From: Candidatus Methanosuratincola sp.
GTDB taxonomy: Archaea; Thermoproteota; Methanomethylicia; Methanomethylicales; Methanomethylicaceae
Length of the DNA: 64,000 bases
Assembly: GCA_014361455.1 (NCBI GenBank)
Contig: JACIVP010000002.1
Coordinates: 1-64,000 of the forward strand
Direction of reading: 5' to 3'
Shown here: positions 1 to 9,111 of the stretch, in pieces
Layout: each line of letters starts with the position of its first letter
How positions within the stretch are numbered: the stretch's first letter is position 1
Program-made: the position numbers and the translations under genes
Notes under the pieces: generated by a model
Told to the model about the DNA's origin: nothing
The model's input: the letters and a program-made list of their open reading frames with translations, nothing else
Databases searched by the model: none

Positions 1-1
1 G

Positions 2-406
2 ATAGGCGATGTGCCTGTGGACCAGGTCTTCATCGGTTCGTGCACCAACGGGAGGCTCGAGGACCTCGAGGCTGCAGCAAGGGTGCTCAAGGGAAAGAAG
101 GTCAAGGCAAGGACGAGGCTGATCGTAATACCTGCCTCCCAGAGAGTCTACCTCGAGGCGGAGAGGAGAGGCTACATCAGGGACTTCGTCGTGGCAGGGG
201 GGGTGGTCTGCAACCCGAACTGTGGACCCTGCCTTGGAGGGCACATGGGGATACTCGCCGACGGGGAGGTCTGTGCCAGCACGTCGAACCGGAACTTCAT
301 AGGCAGGATGGGCAGCGCTACTTCGAAGGTGTACCTCGTTTCCCCCGAGACGGCCGCAGCCACAGCAGTCGAAGGGAGGATAGCTGATCCGAGGAAGTAT
401 CTTTGA
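2..406 (+). CDS. 3-isopropylmalate / homoaconitate dehydratase large subunit, C-terminal part
   Basis: Only the C-terminal third lies in the window; the reading frame is open to the left edge. The large subunit of this aconitase-family enzyme holds the [4Fe-4S] cluster that isomerises isopropylmalate or a homologue. The cluster cysteines are visible as GSCTNG near the window edge and CGPC further on. The fragment is very similar to the complete copy at 7873-9111. It is followed after 11 bp by the small subunit and then by the dehydrogenase, so the three steps form one operon. Because the small subunit carries an isopropylmalate-type loop, this set is probably the leucine set. The specificity is inferred. 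Confidence 0.9.
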   Translation: MGDVPVDQVFIGSCTNGRLEDLEAAARVLKGKKVKARTRLIVIPASQRVYLEAERRGYIRDFVVAGGVVCNPNCGPCLGGHMGILADGEVCASTSNRNFIGRMGSATSKVYLVSPETAAATAVEGRIADPRKYL

Positions 407-417
407 GGGTGATGTAA

Positions 418-939
418 ATGACTGAAAATAGGATGGAGCGGGTCCAAGGAAGAGTATGGCTCTTCGGCGACAATATAGACACCGATGTGATACTCCCCGG
501 GAAGTACCTTGTGCTCACAGACCCGAAGGAACTTGCCAGGCACGCGCTTGAGGGGCTCGTGAGCAACTTTTCCGAGAAGATCTCAAAGGGAGACATTATC
601 GTGGCAGGGAAGAACTTTGGGTGCGGGTCAAGCAGGGAGCATGCCCCGCTGGCGCTCAAGCATGCAGGGGTCGGCGCGGTGGTCGCAAGGTCATTCTCCA
701 GGATCTTCTTCAGGAACGCGATAAACATCGGTCTGCCCGTCGTGGTCTCAAAAGACGCCAGAGACATCCTCAAGGAGGGCGAGCTAATCAGCATAGACCT
801 CGAGGGAGGGAGCATATTCAGAGAAGACGGCAGCAGTCTATCCGTGGACAAATATCCTGATTTCCTCATGGAAATCTTAAAAGATGGGGGTCTACTACAG
901 AACCTCAAAAGAAAGTTCAGTAAGGGCGACAACATATGA
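418..939 (+). CDS. leuD: 3-isopropylmalate dehydratase small subunit
   Basis: This 173-residue swivel-domain subunit pairs with the large subunit upstream. The start ATG follows a GAGGGTGAT ribosome-binding site. It has the family motifs GDNIDTDVI and [12 protein letters not shown]. The substrate-loop residues after GK read YLVL. In the methanogen literature as I recall it, YLV-type loops belong to isopropylmalate isomerase and YLRT to homoaconitase, which favours a leucine or isoleucine role here. The stop overlaps the next start in an ATGA motif, so translation is coupled to the dehydrogenase. Confidence 0.92.
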   Translation: MTENRMERVQGRVWLFGDNIDTDVILPGKYLVLTDPKELARHALEGLVSNFSEKISKGDIIVAGKNFGCGSSREHAPLALKHAGVGAVVARSFSRIFFRNAINIGLPVVVSKDARDILKEGELISIDLEGGSIFREDGSSLSVDKYPDFLMEILKDGGLLQNLKRKFSKGDNI

Positions 940-1943
940 CAAAAAAGTACAAGATAGCGGTCATGCCTGGGGACGGGATCGGCCCGGAGCAGACCGCAGG
1001 GACGCTGAAGGTCCTTTCTGCAGTGACCGAAGCCACAGGGATAGAGATGGAATTCATAGAGGCTGAGGGGGGGGACGAGTGCCTGAAGAAGCGGGGCGAG
1101 GCCCTCCCAAAGGACTCGATCGATGCCATCAAGTCCTCGGACGCCTGCCTCAAGGGCCCGGTCGGGGAGAGTGCTGCGGACGTGATCGTTAAGCTGAGGA
1201 TACTCTTCGATCTTTACGCGAACCTGAGACCGATCAAGTCGTACCCTGGCGTGCAGGCGCTCAGACCGGACATCGACCTACTGGTTGCCAGGGAGAACAC
1301 CGAGGACCTCTACAAGGGATACGAGTTCTGGGTGGGCGAAGATACGGTTGCACTCCGCGTGATCACGAAGAAGGGGTGTCAGAGGATAGCCGAGACGGCA
1401 TTCAAGTATGCAATGAGGAGGAGAAGGAAGGTCACTGCAGTCCATAAGGCGAACGTGCTCAGGGTCACGGATGGGCTCTTCAGGGACACCTGCAGGGAGG
1501 TTGCGAAGAAGTACCCAGAGGTGGCATTCGAGGAGCTGTATATAGACGCTGCGACGATGCACCTGATCAAGCGACCGCATGAGTTCGACGTGATATGCAT
1601 AACCAACATGTTTGGGGACATCCTCTCCGACGAGGCTGCACAGATCGGGGGCGGGCTCGGAATGGCAGCCGGGGCAAACATAGGGGACAAATTTGGGCTA
1701 TTCGAGCCCATCCACGGGTCGGCGCCGAAGCACGCAGGGAAGAATACAGCCAATCCGATCTCGATGATCCTCTCCTCAAAGATGATGTTGGAGTGGCTTG
1801 GGGAGGAGGCGGCAGCAAGGAAAATGGAGGACGCAGTGATGCAAGTCCTATCAGAGAGGCGCGTCATTACCCCAGACCTAGGCGGGAGATCGGGCACAAG
1901 CGAAGTCGCCGAGGAGATCTCCAAGAAGATCCTAGGGTACTGA
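936..1943 (+). CDS. leuB: 3-isopropylmalate dehydrogenase (isocitrate/isopropylmalate dehydrogenase family)
   Basis: This 335-residue protein is an NAD-dependent beta-decarboxylating dehydrogenase. Visible motifs are GDGIGPE at the N-terminus, VKLR-x5-LYANLRP for substrate binding, RENTEDLY with the catalytic Tyr, TAVHKANV with the catalytic Lys, the metal-binding TNMFGDILSDEAAQ, and HGSAPKHAGK for the nucleotide. The IVKLR segment is of isopropylmalate type; isocitrate dehydrogenases carry an S-x-N motif there. Its ATG overlaps the leuD stop. Together with 2-939 it forms the first LeuCDB set. Confidence 0.9.
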   Translation: MTKKYKIAVMPGDGIGPEQTAGTLKVLSAVTEATGIEMEFIEAEGGDECLKKRGEALPKDSIDAIKSSDACLKGPVGESAADVIVKLRILFDLYANLRPIKSYPGVQALRPDIDLLVARENTEDLYKGYEFWVGEDTVALRVITKKGCQRIAETAFKYAMRRRRKVTAVHKANVLRVTDGLFRDTCREVAKKYPEVAFEELYIDAATMHLIKRPHEFDVICITNMFGDILSDEAAQIGGGLGMAAGANIGDKFGLFEPIHGSAPKHAGKNTANPISMILSSKMMLEWLGEEAAARKMEDAVMQVLSERRVITPDLGGRSGTSEVAEEISKKILGY

Positions 1944-1952
1944 TCCGTCCCG

Positions 1953-2008
1953 TCCCTCTTTCTCCCTCTTTTTCCTTTCCTTCTTTTTCTCCTTCTCTTT
2001 CCTTCCTT
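1953..2008 (+). terminator. polypyrimidine tract after leuB
   Basis: About 55 bases of almost pure C/T with several runs of four or more T start 10 bp after the leuB stop. T-rich runs are the usual transcription stop signal in archaea. The convergent radA gene ends at 2079. Confidence 0.6.
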
Positions 2009-2078
2009 GATCCCCTGTTTCGTCCCCTTCTGTCTGCCTCAAGGATTTTTGCCGCGTTCGGTCGGCCCCCGCCCTCCC

Positions 2079-3035
2079 TCACTTGGTCTCTTCGATGTCA
2101 ATTATCCCATTTTGGGATATTGCGAAGACGCACTCGCTCTCAGGGTGGAGCGGGGAGTCGATTATCCTGGCTATCCTCCGGCTCTCCTTTGACTTGCGGA
2201 GCCAGATCCGGTAGGTCGATCCATGCGCCAGAATGTTTCCACCTGCTGGCTTGTTTGGGTTCCCGAAGAATGTATCAGGAGACGTCTGTATCTGGTTTGT
2301 AAGAACCACGGCAATGTTATGTATATCAGCCATCCTGAGGAGCTGGTGTATGTGCCTGTTCAGCTTCTGCTGCCTCGGAGCGAGCGACTCCCTTCCAGGG
2401 TACTCTGACCGGAAGTGCGTGATCACCGAGTCAACTATCAAGAGGCGCACATTGTTCTCAGGGACCATCGTGGCAGCCTCGTCGGCGAGGAGCATCTGGT
2501 GGTCAGAGTTGTATGCCCTGGCATAAATTATATTGTTCAGGACAGTATCAGAATCAAGACCCAGCCCCTTTGCTATGCTCATCACCCTCTCAGGCCTGAA
2601 GGTACCTTCGGTGTCTATGAAGAGCGCCTTGCCCTCCAGACCGCCCCGATCATGAGGCAGCTGCACGGAAACGCATAGCTGGTGGCAGAGCTGCGTCTTT
2701 CCAGACCCGAACTCGCCGATGAGCTCCGTGATCGCCTGCGTCTCCAGACCGCGCCCCAGGAGCGCATCGATCGCTTTTGATCCTGTGGTCAGGTACCCGA
2801 TATTGCCCCTCCTCGAAAGGACCTCCTTAGCAGTCGTGAAGCGGATGTTAAGGAGTGACCTCGCATTTTTGGTTATGGTCGAGGCCTTCTCCTCGGTGAG
2901 GTCTGCAATCTCGACCAGCAGACGGGTCGGAGAGACCGCAAGGGCCTCCACGGAAGAGATGCCCGCTGCCTTGAGCTTTTCTACTGTGGCGGGTCCAACG
3001 CCATCTACGTCCTCGAGTTCGTGCTTTACTGACAA
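2079..3035 (-). CDS. radA: DNA repair and recombination protein RadA
   Basis: RadA is the archaeal RecA/Rad51 recombinase. About 318 residues: an N-terminal helix-hairpin-helix (VDGVGPATVEKL), then the ATPase core with Walker A GEFGSGKTQ, Walker B LLIVDSVI, and the L2 and C-terminal region ending ISQNGIIDIEETK. The upstream sequence reads TTG-TTT-TTG; the first TTG is only 3 nt behind the AGGGGA ribosome-binding site, while the second (position 3035) is 9 nt away, so I take the second. Starting at 3041 would add two residues. It is transcribed alone, divergently from asd. Confidence 0.95.
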   Translation of the reverse strand: MSVKHELEDVDGVGPATVEKLKAAGISSVEALAVSPTRLLVEIADLTEEKASTITKNARSLLNIRFTTAKEVLSRRGNIGYLTTGSKAIDALLGRGLETQAITELIGEFGSGKTQLCHQLCVSVQLPHDRGGLEGKALFIDTEGTFRPERVMSIAKGLGLDSDTVLNNIIYARAYNSDHQMLLADEAATMVPENNVRLLIVDSVITHFRSEYPGRESLAPRQQKLNRHIHQLLRMADIHNIAVVLTNQIQTSPDTFFGNPNKPAGGNILAHGSTYRIWLRKSKESRRIARIIDSPLHPESECVFAISQNGIIDIEETK

Positions 3036-3072
3036 AAACAATCTTCCCCTATAAGACGGGCACTAGACCGGA

Positions 3073-3082
3073 CATTTAAACC
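3073..3082 (-). promoter_or_regulatory. radA TATA box
   Basis: On the minus strand the sequence reads GGTTTAAATG, preceded by purines fitting a BRE. The distance puts the transcript start near 3050, just ahead of the radA ribosome-binding site. Confidence 0.55.
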
Positions 3083-3129
3083 TTTCAATCATTGGTCCTC
3101 CCCCTGGTGTTGGTCCAGAGACCGGATCA

Positions 3130-3161
3130 GCCCCCTGGAGTTGACAGAGATCCCAGGGGGC
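3130..3161. promoter_or_regulatory. perfect 9-bp inverted repeat in the radA-asd intergenic region
   Basis: GCCCCCTGG at 3130-3138 and CCAGGGGGC at 3153-3161 are exact inverted copies around a 14-base spacer. A further CCCCCTGG lies near 3102-3109. The element sits about 185 bp upstream of the asd start and could be an operator or an RNA stem. No function can be assigned. Confidence 0.4.
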
Positions 3162-3345
3162 AGTAAAGCGAAAGTATTACCACTAAAAAAGCTTAAATTG
3201 CGCAATGACCGGATAAGTTAATTTGATAGCACTCCCGAGGGATTAAAATATGGTGACCGCCTGCCAAACACTCTTTCTTCTAGCTTGAGGGGGGGCGCAT
3301 ATCCCGTAGGGGGTGCTGCGGCACATTTGGCTCGGGGTATCTGAA

Positions 3346-4419
3346 ATGGACAAGATCAAAGTCGGCATTTTGGGTTCGACCGGATCGGTCGGTCAGAGAT
3401 ACGTAAACATGTTAAGGGATCACCCGTGGTTCGAGGTGGTGGCGCTCTCCGCTTCGGAGGCTTCTGTTGGGAAGAAGTACAGGGATGCTGCCAAGTGGAT
3501 CCTTGATACAGGGATGCCTGAAGGGATGGCAGAGATGGAGATCGTGGGGGCTGACCCATCTGAGATAAAGAGATCTGGTGCGGATGTCGTATTCTCAGCG
3601 CTGCCTTCTGATGTTGCCAAGCGGGTAGAGATGGAGATGGCGGAGGCCGGGCTCGGGGTCATCGCGGACACGAGCGCACACAGGATGGACCCGGACGTTC
3701 CGCTTGTGATACCGGAGGTGAACTTCGGACACTTGGCAGCAGCCAAAGCGCAGAAAGAAAAGCGCGGCGGCTTCATCGTGACTGGCCCTAACTGCACTAC
3801 GATAGGCCTGGCAATCTCGCTCAAGCCGATCCAGACCGAGTTCGGGATCAGGAGGGTGCTCGTATCCACAATGCAGGCGCTCTCGGGGGCAGGTTTCTTC
3901 GGAGTCCCCTCGATGGCGATACTGGACAACCTAATCCCCTACATAAGGAACGAGGAGGAAAAGGTTGCTTCAGAGCTCCTGAAGATACTAGGCGATTTCA
4001 AGGACGGGGCATTCGAGGACGCCAGGATCAGGGTCGGGGCAAGCTGCCACAGGGTCTGTGTGCTTGATGGACACACCGAGGCGGTCTTTCTCGAAACGGA
4101 GAAGGCGGCATCACCCGACGAGGTTGCCAGGTGCATGGCTGAGTTTTCTTCAGACGCGCAGAGGATGAGGCTTCCTTCGGCACCAGATCGCCCGATTATC
4201 GTCAGGAACGAGCCGGACAGGCCGCAGCCAAGGCTTGACAGGCTCTCGGGGAGCCCTGACCGCGCAAAGGGCATGGCAACGGTGGTTGGAAGGATCAGGA
4301 AGGAGAGCGCGCTGGACAATGGCATCAAGTACGTGCTCCTCAGCCACAACACCATCAGGGGTGCGGCAGGGAATGCAATACTTATAGCGGAATGCCTAAA
4401 AGCAAAAGGGGTCATCTGA
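3346..4419 (+). CDS. asd: aspartate-semialdehyde dehydrogenase
   Basis: Reduces aspartyl phosphate to aspartate semialdehyde in the lysine, threonine and methionine pathway. About 357 residues, normal for the archaeal/fungal type. GSTGSVGQRY binds NADP, GPNCTT holds the active-site Cys, and GASCHRVCVLDGHTE holds the acid-base His region. I chose the ATG at 3346, which fits the conserved MDKIKVGILG start; an in-frame GTG at 3313 is less likely. Aspartokinase follows after 21 bp, so the first two steps of the pathway are in one unit, in the reverse order of the reactions. Confidence 0.95.
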   Translation: MDKIKVGILGSTGSVGQRYVNMLRDHPWFEVVALSASEASVGKKYRDAAKWILDTGMPEGMAEMEIVGADPSEIKRSGADVVFSALPSDVAKRVEMEMAEAGLGVIADTSAHRMDPDVPLVIPEVNFGHLAAAKAQKEKRGGFIVTGPNCTTIGLAISLKPIQTEFGIRRVLVSTMQALSGAGFFGVPSMAILDNLIPYIRNEEEKVASELLKILGDFKDGAFEDARIRVGASCHRVCVLDGHTEAVFLETEKAASPDEVARCMAEFSSDAQRMRLPSAPDRPIIVRNEPDRPQPRLDRLSGSPDRAKGMATVVGRIRKESALDNGIKYVLLSHNTIRGAAGNAILIAECLKAKGVI

Positions 4420-4440
4420 TATAACATTATGGTGGTCTGA

Positions 4441-5865
4441 ATGAGGCTAGTAATGAAGTTCGGCGGGGGACTGATGGAGGATGCCGAACAGATAGCCAAC
4501 TCCGCATCGCTTGTGGCGGACAGGGCAAAGAAGGAAGACGAGGTCGTTGTAACGGTATCCGCGATGGGCGGGGTCACAGACGAGCTGGTGCAGATGGGCG
4601 AGAATGCCAGGCTCGGGGACATGGAGAAGGCGCGCGGGATGCTTTCCAAGCTCGAAGAGAGGCACCTCGAGGCCGCAAGAAAGCTCTGCTCCGGATCTGC
4701 CCTTGACGAGACCTCCGAAAAGATAAGCAAAATTATGGAGACGCTCAACCAGTGCCTGACGGGGGTCTTCCTGCTGAGGGAACTGACGCCCAGGTCCAGG
4801 GACCTGATACTCTCCTTCGGGGAGAGGCTCTCAGCCCCCTTGATGAGGGGGACGCTGGTCTCGATGGGAGTCAAGTCGATAGACCTCACTGGCGGCGAGG
4901 CTGGCATAATCACCGACAGCAACTACGGGAATGCAAAACCCTTGCTCAACATCACGGAAGTAATGGTGAAGGACAGGCTCATGCCGATCCTCAAGGCAGG
5001 TGTTGTCCCGGTTGTGACCGGGTTCATCGGACAGGATCAGAACGGGGTGGTCACAACACTTGGAAGGGGGGGATCGGACTACACTGCGACCATACTTGCC
5101 TCGTCCCTGGAGGCTGACGAAGTCTGGATCTGGAAGGATGTCGACGGGATAATGACGGCAGACCCTAAGATCGTCAAGACGGCAAGGACGATCCCAGTCC
5201 TCTCCTACCTCGAAGTGATGGAGATGGCATACTTCGGGGCGAAGGTCCTGCACCCCCTGACCGTGACCCCAGTTCAAGAGAGGCTAATCCCGATCAGGAT
5301 CAGGAGCGCATACAACCCTTCGAATCCAGGAACCCTGATCAGGGAGAAGAGCATACCGAAGCCTACAGTAAAGGCAATTACTGCGATCAAGTCCATGAGC
5401 GTCATCACAACCGGCGGGGCAGGTATGATCGGGATACCAAGCGTAGTGGCACGCGTCTTCTCTACACTCTCATCGAGCGGGATAAACGTCGCAATGATAT
5501 CGCAGAGCTCATCCCAGGCGAACATCTCGATGGTGGTCAAGACGGAGGAGCTCGAGAAGGCGCTCAAGGCACTCAAGATAGAGTTCAGGAACGGGGACCT
5601 CGTTAGGGACATACATTCAATCCCAGAGGTCGCGATCATCGCGATCGTCGGGGAGGGGATGCGGGGCACTAAAGGGGTAGCCGCGAAGCTCTTCAACGCT
5701 GTTGCCGAGGCAGGAATCAACGTCCTGATGATCTCGCAAGGCTCTTCGGAGCTGAACATATCATTCGTAGTCCAAGAGATCGACATGAAGAATGCGGTGG
5801 AGGCAATACACGCAGCCTTCGAACTCGACAAGATGGGCGATGACGCCAACAACGCACCCAAATGA
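4441..5865 (+). CDS. lysC: aspartokinase
   Basis: Phosphorylates aspartate, the first committed step to lysine, threonine and methionine. 474 residues: the amino-acid kinase domain begins KFGGG and contains GFIGQ and GRGGSDYTA. Two ACT domains follow (about residues 325-470, ITTGGAGMIG and IAIVGEGM), each with a serine-rich ligand loop, so feedback inhibition by an end product is expected. A GGTGGT ribosome-binding site precedes the ATG. Confidence 0.95.
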   Translation: MRLVMKFGGGLMEDAEQIANSASLVADRAKKEDEVVVTVSAMGGVTDELVQMGENARLGDMEKARGMLSKLEERHLEAARKLCSGSALDETSEKISKIMETLNQCLTGVFLLRELTPRSRDLILSFGERLSAPLMRGTLVSMGVKSIDLTGGEAGIITDSNYGNAKPLLNITEVMVKDRLMPILKAGVVPVVTGFIGQDQNGVVTTLGRGGSDYTATILASSLEADEVWIWKDVDGIMTADPKIVKTARTIPVLSYLEVMEMAYFGAKVLHPLTVTPVQERLIPIRIRSAYNPSNPGTLIREKSIPKPTVKAITAIKSMSVITTGGAGMIGIPSVVARVFSTLSSSGINVAMISQSSSQANISMVVKTEELEKALKALKIEFRNGDLVRDIHSIPEVAIIAIVGEGMRGTKGVAAKLFNAVAEAGINVLMISQGSSELNISFVVQEIDMKNAVEAIHAAFELDKMGDDANNAPK

Positions 5866-6299
5866 AAACACACATGCGTATGCATCTACATGCAATGCGG
5901 AGAGAAGAACCGGAAGCGAACAGATTTCATTTCATTTCATTTTATTTTTGGCAGCCTCGCATGCGCACTGGTGCGCACTCCGGCGAACAGTGGACCCTGC
6001 CTTGACGGGTTCCTGCCAAATGACGGTCTGAAAACCAACCACTGGCGTTCAGGCGCTCGCTAATGGCAAAAGCCCCTCCATACCAAAGTTGAAAGCCAAC
6101 TGGAGATGCTGACCTTTCGGGGCGCATATTTCTTTCGTTGGCAGGCGCCTCGCCGAAGAGGTGCCGGATGAGCGGATCGCCAGGCTGCAAGGGCAGAGCC
6201 GAAAGTAGGAGGGAAGGAAGTAGGAAGGGAGAGTGGAGTGAGTAAGATAGTGAAAATGAAAGTGAAAGTGAGAGAGTAAGGGAAGGCGGGAAAAGAAGT
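5866..6299. other. convergent intergenic region with a GC-rich hairpin
   Basis: No convincing gene. It begins with repeats of ATTTC, likely part of the aspartokinase terminator. At 6144-6165 an 8-bp stem GGCGCCTC / GAGGTGCC encloses the loop GCCGAA. The 14-base core CCTCGCCGAAGAGG recurs at 35435-35448, also between convergent genes. A minus-strand reading frame of about 80 codons at 5942-6190 has no family features I recognise. Confidence 0.45.
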
Positions 6300-6352
6300 G
6301 AGAGAGGAAGGGAATGAATGAAGAAGTAAAGAATAAAAAGAAAAGAAAGCTT
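6300..6352 (-). terminator. polypyrimidine terminator of the second dehydrogenase
   Basis: On the minus strand the bases just after the stop at 6356 are a long C/T tract with TTTCTTTTC and TTTTTATTC runs, extending with lower density to about 6204. This is the archaeal T-rich terminator pattern. Confidence 0.55.
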
Positions 6353-6355
6353 GCT

Positions 6356-7372
6356 TCATGCCGTCGCGGAAAGCTTCTCGGCGACCGCCTTCGCGAAGTC
6401 CATTGTACCTGCGCTCCCGCCCAAGTCGCGGGTGACTGTCTTCCCCTCAGCGAGGACAGCATCGATGGCGCTCTCCAGGCGGTCCCCAGCCTCAACCTCC
6501 CCGAGATACCTCAGCATCATACAGGACGAGAGCATGAGCGCCGCTGGGTTTGCATCCCACTTCCCGGCGTGCCTCGGGGCGGTCCCGTGTATCGCCTCAA
6601 AGAACGCATACCTGTCACCAATGTTGGCGCTTGGCGCAAGCCCCAATCCCCCGACTATGCCTGCGGCTTCGTCCGAGAGCACATCGCCGAAGAGGTTCGT
6701 GGTCACTATGACGTCTATGTCCTGGGGGCGCATCGCGATCCGCATTGCGGCGGCGTCCACGTGCATCTCGTCGAACAAGATCTCAGGATAACCCTTCGCG
6801 ACTTCCGCGCAAACCGACCTGAACAGACCGCAGGTCTCCTTCAGCACATTCGCCTTGTGGACAGCGGTCACCCTCTTCCGCTTCTCCCTCCGCGCCAGCT
6901 CGAAGGCGAACTTGGCTATCCGCTCTGACCCCGTTCTGGTGATCTTCCTGATCGTGATCGCAGAGTCCCCTATCGGGTACTCGATCCCTGAGTATAGCCC
7001 CTCGGTGTTCTCCCTGACGACGACCAGGTCCACGTTCTTGTGCACGGAAGGCACGTTCGGGTGGTTCCTGAAGGGGCGCACGTTCGCGTACAGGTCCAAG
7101 AGCTGCCTGAGCGTCACGGTTGCGCTCCTGAACGACCCAGGACCCGGCGGTGTCTGAGTGGGGCCCTTGAGGCAGGCGTCCGAGGACTTGATGGCATCGA
7201 TCGTCTCCTCAGGGAGCTGGTTTCCGTACTTCTCCCACGCATTCAGCCCTGCTGCCACCTTTGTAAACTCGAACTTCAGGCCCAATGCGTTGAGCGCGTA
7301 CATTGCAGCCTCCGAGATCTCTGGCCCGATACCGTCCCCGGTTATCACTGCGATTTTATAGGTTCTTCCCAT
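6356..7372 (-). CDS. isocitrate/isopropylmalate/homoisocitrate dehydrogenase family protein
   Basis: 338 residues with [15 protein letters not shown] (catalytic Tyr), TAVHKANV (catalytic Lys) and [14 protein letters not shown] (metal site). The substrate segment reads [18 protein letters not shown], which is closer to isocitrate and homoisocitrate dehydrogenases than the copy at 936-1943, but lacks the SxN expected for isocitrate. With its own small and large dehydratase subunits directly upstream, it should act on a homologue such as homoisocitrate (as AksF does in coenzyme B synthesis) or on methylmalate. The start overlaps the small-subunit gene by 28 bp. The exact substrate is not determined. 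Confidence 0.88.
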   Translation of the reverse strand: MGRTYKIAVITGDGIGPEISEAAMYALNALGLKFEFTKVAAGLNAWEKYGNQLPEETIDAIKSSDACLKGPTQTPPGPGSFRSATVTLRQLLDLYANVRPFRNHPNVPSVHKNVDLVVVRENTEGLYSGIEYPIGDSAITIRKITRTGSERIAKFAFELARREKRKRVTAVHKANVLKETCGLFRSVCAEVAKGYPEILFDEMHVDAAAMRIAMRPQDIDVIVTTNLFGDVLSDEAAGIVGGLGLAPSANIGDRYAFFEAIHGTAPRHAGKWDANPAALMLSSCMMLRYLGEVEAGDRLESAIDAVLAEGKTVTRDLGGSAGTMDFAKAVAEKLSATA

Positions 7373-7866
7373 ACGAAACTACCTCTCTTCTTGTAGTGCT
7401 CGACCAGGCCCCCATCCTGGAGTATGGTCATGAGGAATCCGGGGATGGGCTTGAAATAAAAGGCTTTTCCCATGGACTCGACTCTACCCTCCAAAAGCCG
7501 GACCTCGATCACGTCGCCAGTCTCCACATTCTCGTACAAATCGGGGCACTCGACGAGAGGGAGACCGACGTTGAACGAGTTCCTGTAGAATATCCGTGCA
7601 AACGACTTTGCCACCACGGCGCTCACGCCGGCGTGTTTTATCACGAGGGGCGCCTGCTCCCTGCTTGACCCGCACCCAAAGTTCTTCCCTGCCACGATAA
7701 TGTCTCCCTTTGAAACCCTCGATGCGAACTGTGGATCCGCACCCTCCATCACGTGCCTAGAGAGCTCGCCTAGGTCGATTGTCTTGAACTTGTACTTGCC
7801 GGGGATGATCAGGTCAGTCGAGACATCGTCCCCGAACTTCCAAACCTTTCCCTTTAGAGTTTCCAT
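7345..7866 (-). CDS. LeuD/HacB-like dehydratase small subunit (second copy)
   Basis: 173 residues with [10 protein letters not shown] and [12 protein letters not shown]. The substrate loop after GK reads YKFKT. This is neither the YLVx loop of the first copy nor the YLRT loop associated with homoaconitase, so the substrate differs from that of the first set and cannot be read off directly. It lies 6 bp after the large subunit and overlaps the dehydrogenase gene, forming a C-D-B operon on the minus strand. Confidence 0.88.
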   Translation of the reverse strand: METLKGKVWKFGDDVSTDLIIPGKYKFKTIDLGELSRHVMEGADPQFASRVSKGDIIVAGKNFGCGSSREQAPLVIKHAGVSAVVAKSFARIFYRNSFNVGLPLVECPDLYENVETGDVIEVRLLEGRVESMGKAFYFKPIPGFLMTILQDGGLVEHYKKRGSFVWEEPIKSQ

Positions 7867-7872
7867 CCAATA

Positions 7873-9111
7873 TCACTCCGGAACAGTGATCTTTCCGTTT
7901 AGCGCGCAGTACGCGGCGGTCAGCGGCGACGCCAGGTATATGCTCGAGTCCGCGCAGCCCATCCTCCCCTTGAAGTTCCTGTTTGTGGTCGAGACTACAA
8001 CGTCCCCTGGTGAAGGGACGCCATGATGACCCCCGACGCACGGGCCGCATCCAGGTACGCCAACAACACAGCCGCTCCTGACGAGGATCTCGATTATGCC
8101 GGACTGCAGCGCTGCCAGGTAGGTCTCGCGGGAGGCTGGCATCACTATCGTCCTTGCCTTGACCTTCTTTCCCTTGAGCACCCTTGCTGCAGCCTCGAGG
8201 TCCTCGAGCCTCCCGTTGGTGCACGAACCGATGAAGACCTGGTCCACAGGCACATCGCCTATCTCAGAGACCGGCTTCACGTTGTCCACCTGGTGCGGGC
8301 AGGAGAGCATCGGCTCAAGTTTCCCAGCCTCGACCTCCAAGACATCGGCGTAGTGCGCGCCATGATCCGCTGAGATCTCGAGGAACGGCACCTTTATGCG
8401 GCCCTCTAGGTACTCCCTCGTGACCCCGTCAGAAGCGATGAGACCGGTCTTGCCCCCCATCTCAACTGCCATGTTGGTCATCGCCATCCTGCTGTCGATC
8501 GACATTCTACTCACCGCCTCGCCTGTGAACTCAACCGACATGTATGTGGCACCGTCCGCGCCAACCTCCCCGATCGCGTAGAGGGCGGCGTCCTTCGACA
8601 TCACGTTCCCGGGCATCCAGCCCGTGATGTTGATCTTGAGCGTCTCTGGGACCCTGAACCACAGCTTCCCGGATGCGAAGACGGCAGCCATGTCGGTCGA
8701 TCCTATCCCCGTTGAGAATGCGGCAAACGCCCCATGCGTGCAGGTGTGGGAGTCCGCACCGACAACGACCCCGCCCGGAAACACGTGCCCCTTCTCAGGG
8801 AGGAGCTGGTGGCATATGCCCTCGCCAACGTCGTACAGAACCACTCCGTGCCTCTTCGCGAAGTCACGCATCATCTTGTGGAGCGCGGATGTCCCCTCGT
8901 TCGAGCTCGGGGAGATGTGGTCTATGACGAAGATCGCCTTGCTGCCATCCCAGACCTTCTTCGCGTCCATGCCCTCGAAGCTCTTTATCATGAGCGGGGC
9001 GGTACCGTCCTGCGCCATCGCAGCATCAACTGGGAGGACCACAATCTCCCCTGGCGACGGGATCCGCCCGATCTTCATAGAAATGATCTTCTCAGCCAGC
9101 GTCATTCCCAT
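7873..9111 (-). CDS. LeuC/HacA-like dehydratase large subunit (second copy)
   Basis: Aconitase-family [4Fe-4S] hydro-lyase of 412 residues from the chosen ATG at 9111, which has GGTG 7 nt upstream; a TTG at 9132 is possible. Substrate motifs GADSHTCTHG and GIGSTDMA are present, and the cluster ligands are Cys297 (GSCTNG) and Cys355 and Cys358 (CGPC). It is the first gene of the second C-D-B set. Candidate roles are homoaconitase in 2-oxosuberate (coenzyme B) synthesis or isopropylmalate/citramalate isomerisation. Confidence 0.9.
   Translation of the reverse strand: MGMTLAEKIISMKIGRIPSPGEIVVLPVDAAMAQDGTAPLMIKSFEGMDAKKVWDGSKAIFVIDHISPSSNEGTSALHKMMRDFAKRHGVVLYDVGEGICHQLLPEKGHVFPGGVVVGADSHTCTHGAFAAFSTGIGSTDMAAVFASGKLWFRVPETLKINITGWMPGNVMSKDAALYAIGEVGADGATYMSVEFTGEAVSRMSIDSRMAMTNMAVEMGGKTGLIASDGVTREYLEGRIKVPFLEISADHGAHYADVLEVEAGKLEPMLSCPHQVDNVKPVSEIGDVPVDQVFIGSCTNGRLEDLEAAARVLKGKKVKARTIVMPASRETYLAALQSGIIEILVRSGCVVGVPGCGPCVGGHHGVPSPGDVVVSTTNRNFKGRMGCADSSIYLASPLTAAYCALNGKITVPE

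Noticed and set aside
5985-6200. A riboswitch between aspartokinase and the second dehydrogenase
   Set aside because: The region lies at the 3' ends of both neighbouring genes and I could not match it to the lysine, cobalamin or other known aptamer motifs.
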